The notes under the pieces: model-generated
Told to the model about the DNA's origin: nothing
What the model saw: the letters and a program-made list of their open reading frames with translations, nothing else
Database searches by the model: none
Origin: Pavlovales sp. CCMP2436
Lineage: Eukaryota > Haptophyta > Pavlovophyceae > Pavlovales
Direction: 5' to 3'
Assembly (NCBI GenBank): GCA_026770615.1
Contig: MU631515.1
Coordinates: forward strand, 122,197 to 133,071
DNA length: 10,875 bases
In this document: positions 7,984 through 10,875 of the stretch, one piece after another
Layout of the letters: every line of letters begins with the position of its first letter
How positions within the stretch are numbered: the stretch's first letter is position 1
Translations under genes and position numbers: made by a program

Positions 7984-8031
7984 CCACAGACACCACAGAC
8001 GCCACAGACACCACAGACGCCACAGACACCG
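7984..8031 (+). repeat. In-frame Pro-Gln-Thr tandem repeat
   Basis: Five copies of a 9-base unit CCACAGACR followed by CCG. Copies alternate ACA and ACG for Thr, so the true period is 18 bases, which points to recent expansion by slippage. It encodes a flexible (PQT)n linker between a charged domain and a Ser/Arg/Pro-rich tail. It keeps its frame although the gene around it is broken. Confidence 0.9.
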
Positions 8032-8198
8032 ATATCGGGTAGAAGCCAGCCACAATTTGCAAGTCCGTCACGTCGACCAATTCAAGGACCGCAAGCCTCC
8101 AGTTTTATTAATACAAATATCCAAGAAATAATGCTTTCATTGTGACGACTAAAAACCCATCCATTGCTAAAAAAGAGGTCACTAGATTAGTAGCTATA

Positions 8199-8278
8199 CA
8201 ATTTGGTGTATCACAATTTGGCAAATTGCTACTAATGTGCTAAATTGCAATTTGCTAAATTGCAATTTGGTGTATCAC
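8199..8278. repeat. 64-bp duplication with nested 15-bp tandem copies and palindromes
   Basis: A 16-base sequence CAATTTGGTGTATCAC at 8199-8214 recurs at 8263-8278. The 48 bases between hold two perfect 15-base copies (8238-8252 and 8253-8267) built round the palindrome AAATTGCAATTT, plus a related AATTTGGCAAATT. Removing one 64-base unit would rejoin the coding text on either side, so this is an insertion inside the 7544 gene. Since 64 is not a multiple of three, it also shifts the frame. Confidence 0.8.
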
Positions 8279-8351
8279 GTCAGTCGATACGTGATAAACT
8301 TACAGAAAAGGTATCAAGATACTAAACAAAAAGTCATATAATACATAGAAG

Positions 8352-9154
8352 ATGTTTAAACGAGCCTATCCAATATTTTTGAATTCTCAATCAGCTGATA
8401 ACATAGATTCGGAAAATGGTCTATTCGAATGGATTTTAGACCGTTCAATCTTGCCAACTAACAATTATGTCGCAGATCTCGAGATACAATGACATAATTT
8501 ACAAATGTCTCGTCAATTTGAAATACTAGCAACTGTGGAAACGTATTGACTTTTACGTTTAGCCATCAAACAACAACTTGTTATAGTATTACAATTCCCG
8601 AGCGGTATTACAGCAATATCGACGAAATGAGAACTGCATTTAATTCAGTAACGAGTGCTTTACGCATAACTGTAAGCCCTTTATCAGTCGATCGACCATT
8701 ATCTTTATTTAACGGACTTCGCACTGATGGAATAATTAGCATTTTTTCACCGACGAATAGCATTTTAGTTCTCGAAAACAGCGGCCTCGCGTCAAGGCTA
8801 AATATTTCCAATGAACGTTTCTTAGTATCACCGACTGCTACAAATTCAGGTTCTTCCGTACTCATGAAAGGGACATTTGACCTAAATTTTCTGAAGATGG
8901 TTTATATTTATTAAGACAATTCATCAGACATTGATATCTCGATGGACAGCACGCCCACATCCTCTAAGCAGATTTTAGTCGGTTTACCTGTAAATTCTGC
9001 ATACGGCGACTACATAAATATGATCGAGCCATTTGTTCGACAACCGTTATCTTTTAAAAGCATCAATAAAATTAGCTTTAAGTAGGTGGATGAATTATTT
9101 AAACCTATCCAAATGTAGAACGCTTTTTCAATTACAATGATGTTATACAAGTAA
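8352..9154 (+). pseudogene. Minor capsid (penton) protein, PLV/virophage type, decayed
   Basis: Single jelly-roll protein of the capsid vertices. It starts at ATG 8352 (MFKRAYPIFLNSQSADNID). A TGA lies at 8490 and a frameshift between 8519 and 8540. The text then runs in one frame: LTFTFSHQTT, a Ser/Asn/Ile-rich body, VYIY, and the C-terminal block LVGLPVNSAYGDYINMIEPF with SFKSINKISFK and a closing FSITMMLYK before TAA 9152. That order (Pro-Val patch, aromatic Tyr/Phe run, a strand with Asp/Glu, then a short S-I-T strand at the very end) is what I know from PLV and virophage penton proteins. Stops inside the last third lie at 8912, 9083 and 9116. The length is about 267 codons. It is convergent with the lipase-like gene, overlapping it by 12 bases. 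Confidence 0.7.
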
Positions 9155-9825
9155 AGCGTTTTTTGAATTATCAATTTTGTATGGGGAAAACAACGCGCTT
9201 TCTAAAGTGCTTTCGACTGTTAGGACATTTCGATCTTGGTATTTCGACATTAGACTGATCAGATCGCCTTTCGTTCGTGTGTCAGTTTGACGTGTGTTTC
9301 TCGGTTTTAAAATACTATACGGGCTTGTACCTTTATTGTAGGTCAGAATCCATGATTTCTTAGAAGCAACCAATTCACATAAATTTCCACCTAATGAGTG
9401 TCCCGCGTGGTCAGCAGTTTGTCGGTATTTTATTTAAAAAAAAATTGTAATTCGAAGAGCTTCATAATATCTAAGATCAAATTGAGTTTTGCTAAACAGT
9501 AATAGCACCACATCGCTTATAAAAAAGCTTTAATAATATCAATGAACCCACGGTGTAAAACTAAAGGTCTGCCATTATTTACCCTTGTTCTAATATTTGA
9601 AAGCTCGGAATCAAAAATAGAACCATATTCCCTCATTTTCATCTCAGCATCTTTATCACCATACAAGGCTTGGAGAAACACATATGCATTTTCTAATAGC
9701 GGATTAACCATAACATTATATAAAACTGATTGGTTTGATGATCTATTTGATAACGATCCGAATCTACCATTATTTCTAGAAACACTTCCAAATAGAGATT
9801 TTTTTTTTACTCGAAACATATACAT
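9143..9825 (-). pseudogene. Class 3-like lipase (alpha/beta hydrolase, GHSLGG), decayed
   Basis: Probably an esterase or lipase that cleaves membrane lipids, as reported in several PLV-like elements. From ATG 9825 (or 9819) the N-terminus reads FRVKKKSLFGSVSRNNGRFG, then VFLQALYGDKDAEMKMREYG and PLVLHRGFIDI, which stands where lipases have the oxyanion-region RGT...D. A frameshift in an A6 run (9521-9526) follows, then ISDVVLLLFSK and DLRYYEAL, a TAA at 9434, and AGHSLGG (GHSLGG at 9403-9386), the nucleophile elbow with Ser at 9395-9397. WILTYNKG and KGDLISLM follow; the Asp of the latter fits the triad acid. No convincing catalytic His is seen near the end. Family call from motif order; substrate unknown. 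Confidence 0.65.
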
Positions 9826-9831
9826 AAACAC

Positions 9832-9864
9832 GACATTATAAAAATCTATCTATAATATAATTAG
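9832..9864. promoter_or_regulatory. Bidirectional AT-rich promoter region with TCTA elements
   Basis: These few bases separate the divergent lipase-like and fibre genes. On the plus strand two TCTA elements (9845-9848, 9849-9852) precede ATG 9865 by 12-16 bases. On the minus strand TCTA (9865-9862) lies about 40 bases before the lipase ATG. The TATCTATAATATAA text matches the element before the 6111 gene. Confidence 0.4.
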
Positions 9865-10875
9865 ATGAGTGTTTTTAGGAGAAGAGCTTAATCAAAAGTT
9901 GCAAGTGATCTTAGATGTGTTACACGAGATAGCATTCGAAGTGGATTTCGTAGCATTTCAAGAAGTAGTAGCAAAGTCAAATATAAGCCGATCGAACTCG
10001 AATTTAGATATCTATTTATATGTTGATCCAAATATAGCACACAAAAAAGATACGACTAATCTCAAAATAGCGACTAATATAAATAACGCTGCAAACCCTA
10101 TAAATGCTGATATAAGGAATATAAATTAATCTCTGATTACTCTCAATAGTTTTATCGATCTGAAATTAAACATATCAGCGTATGATTCGTCTCTTTTTGA
10201 TCCAAATGGCTTTATCGAAAATCGGTATTCATCAAAAGGTGAGTTCGAGGTTTACAAAATTAACGAGGGAATAAAAGACGATTTACAAGGCATAACAAAC
10301 TCGATTGTATCGACGACAGTTGGTGAAATTAACGATATAAAAAATATGTTGGGTGTTGCTATATTATCGACAGGAATCACGCTGGCTATCGAGGTCGTCA
10401 ATACAGTTGACGATGCATTTTTAAACGTTGACGGTAGACTGGTAAACAATAGTTATAACTATTAATCCATTATAATATTGTGAATAATGGTAATTCCATT
10501 GTATCGATTAATGATAATATTCATAATATAAATTCGTCTTTGGAAAGTGTCAATTTAAATCTCGAGTTGAAAATGTATATATCAGATCACGATGCGTCTA
10601 TTTTACAAATAAATTCAAATATTGATAAAAAATGGATTCTGTTGATGTACATTTTAAACTTTCTTTCAGAACAACTAACAGCAATTTCATTATTCTAAGA
10701 GACGATGTAAATAGTTCAAATGTACTATTTGACGAGGAAATTTTATAATTATCTTCAAATCAAGCAACACGCGGCGAACAGGGACCACAGGGCGAAGCTG
10801 GACCACACAGCGATATAGGTGCGAGTGGTAGCCAAGGAATTCAAGAAATTCAAGGAATCCAAGGCGACATAGATG
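9865..10875 (+). pseudogene. Fibre-like virion protein with coiled-coil and collagen-type repeat, running off the window
   Basis: It starts at ATG 9865 with a very basic Arg/Ser-rich N-terminus (MSVFRRRA, then TAA 9889, then SIRSGFRSISRSSSKVKYK), shifts frame near 10010, and continues through YVDPNIAHKKDTTNLKIATN with stops at 10127 and 10463. A hydrophobic stretch (MLGVAILSTGITLAIEVV, about 10346-10399) could be a membrane segment or a buried helix. After a shift, Asn/Ile/Ser heptad-like text (10480-10620) suggests a coiled coil. A further shift in an A6 run near 10630 and a TAA at 10746 lead into Gly-X-Y triplets from 10773. The architecture (basic anchor, trimeric stalk, collagen-like shaft) fits a capsid fibre or host-attachment protein, as in virophages and PLVs. 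Its 3' end is outside the window. Confidence 0.6.
10773..10875 (+). repeat. Collagen-like Gly-X-Y repeat
   Basis: The triplets read GEQ GPQ GEA GPH SDI GAS GSQ GIQ EIQ GIQ GDI in one frame. Glycine is replaced by Ser once and by Glu once, each explained by one substitution in a glycine codon. A collagen triple helix tolerates such changes badly, so these are decay, not design. The repeat continues past the window end. Confidence 0.85.

Larger units (their letters stand above)
7544..8325 (+). pseudogene. Unknown viral protein with a Pro-Gln-Thr repeat, broken
   Basis: It starts at ATG 7544 (MNEPFEDYTQFFFN, then TAG), shifts frame between about 7590 and 7660, and continues as MYHTGKTFTKYSTLLEHTKK, with TGA at 7741, DEEDLFMYHGQGE, TAA at 7954, and the PQT repeat (7984-8031). 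A Ser/Arg/Pro-rich linker follows. After another shift near 8140 comes IVTTKNPSIAKKEVTRLVAI, interrupted by the 64-bp duplication at 8215-8278, and then a basic tail ending at 8325. The original was roughly 240 residues. No protease or enzyme motif is seen. Its position between the ATPase and the penton gene is where PLVs often keep a virion-associated gene, but that is only context. Confidence 0.5.

Noticed and set aside
8199..8278. A CRISPR array or transposon end in the AATTTGCAAATT repeats
   Set aside because: There are no regular spacers, the repeat units are directly adjacent, and the array is confined to one 80-base spot in a gene.
7544..8325. Capsid maturation protease (adenain/Ulp1 type) between ATPase and penton
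   Set aside because: The expected His, Asp/Glu and Cys motifs of that family are not visible in any frame of this gene, so it is left as unknown.
9542..9841. A 99-codon plus-strand ORF
   Set aside because: The minus strand over the same bases gives the N-terminal half of the lipase-like gene, with coherent continuation past the frameshift. The plus reading has no promoter or family likeness.
8608..10449. Minus-strand ORFs at 8608-8865 and 10252-10449
   Set aside because: They are antisense to the penton and fibre genes and show no independent evidence of coding.
428..10875. A variant genetic code as explanation for the internal stops
   Set aside because: TAA, TAG and TGA all interrupt genes, the same codons also end them at plausible places, and there are many frameshifts, which no reassignment explains.

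Overview
The window reads as a decayed double-stranded DNA virus of the polinton-like virus (PLV)/virophage group, lying beside GC-rich eukaryotic DNA. Bases 1 to about 427 are GC-rich, begin with a (CA)n microsatellite and hold one plausible spliced exon. From about 428 the sequence becomes strongly AT-rich and carries a compact set of viral genes. Nearly all of them are broken by stops (TAA, TAG and TGA all occur) and by frameshifts. The host cannot be named from this sequence; a eukaryote with a GC-rich, intron-containing genome is the safest statement.

Layout of the viral part, left to right: a minus-strand fragment cut at the junction (428-686); a small intact ORF (762-929); a long plus-strand gene whose pieces match a family-A-like TVpol polymerase joined to a D5-like superfamily 3 helicase (1027-3521); a non-coding stretch with two inverted repeats (3522-3844); a small unknown gene and a Cys-rich RING-like gene (3845-4425); on the minus strand the major capsid protein (4455-5852) preceded by two small genes (5903-6337); a charged unknown protein (6400-6791); the genome-packaging ATPase (6831-7514); an unknown protein with a Pro-Gln-Thr repeat (7544-8325); the minor capsid (penton) protein (8352-9154); a convergent minus-strand GHSLGG lipase-like gene (9143-9825); and a fibre-like protein that enters a collagen-type Gly-X-Y repeat and runs off the window (9865-10875).

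Together these are a replication module (TVpol-helicase), a virion module (major capsid, penton, ATPase, fibre) and accessory genes (lipase, RING). No integrase, capsid protease, tRNA, rRNA or CRISPR array was recognised. Several gene starts follow an AT-rich TCTA element, like the late promoter of CroV-type giant viruses and Mavirus, which would fit dependence on such a helper.

The element looks genuinely dead. Besides indels, many of them in homopolymers, the ATPase has lost its Walker A lysine and the second Walker B aspartate, and the helicase Walker A glycine is serine. Missense losses at such residues are hard to explain as sequencing error. Product calls rest on motif recognition by eye and no database search was run.
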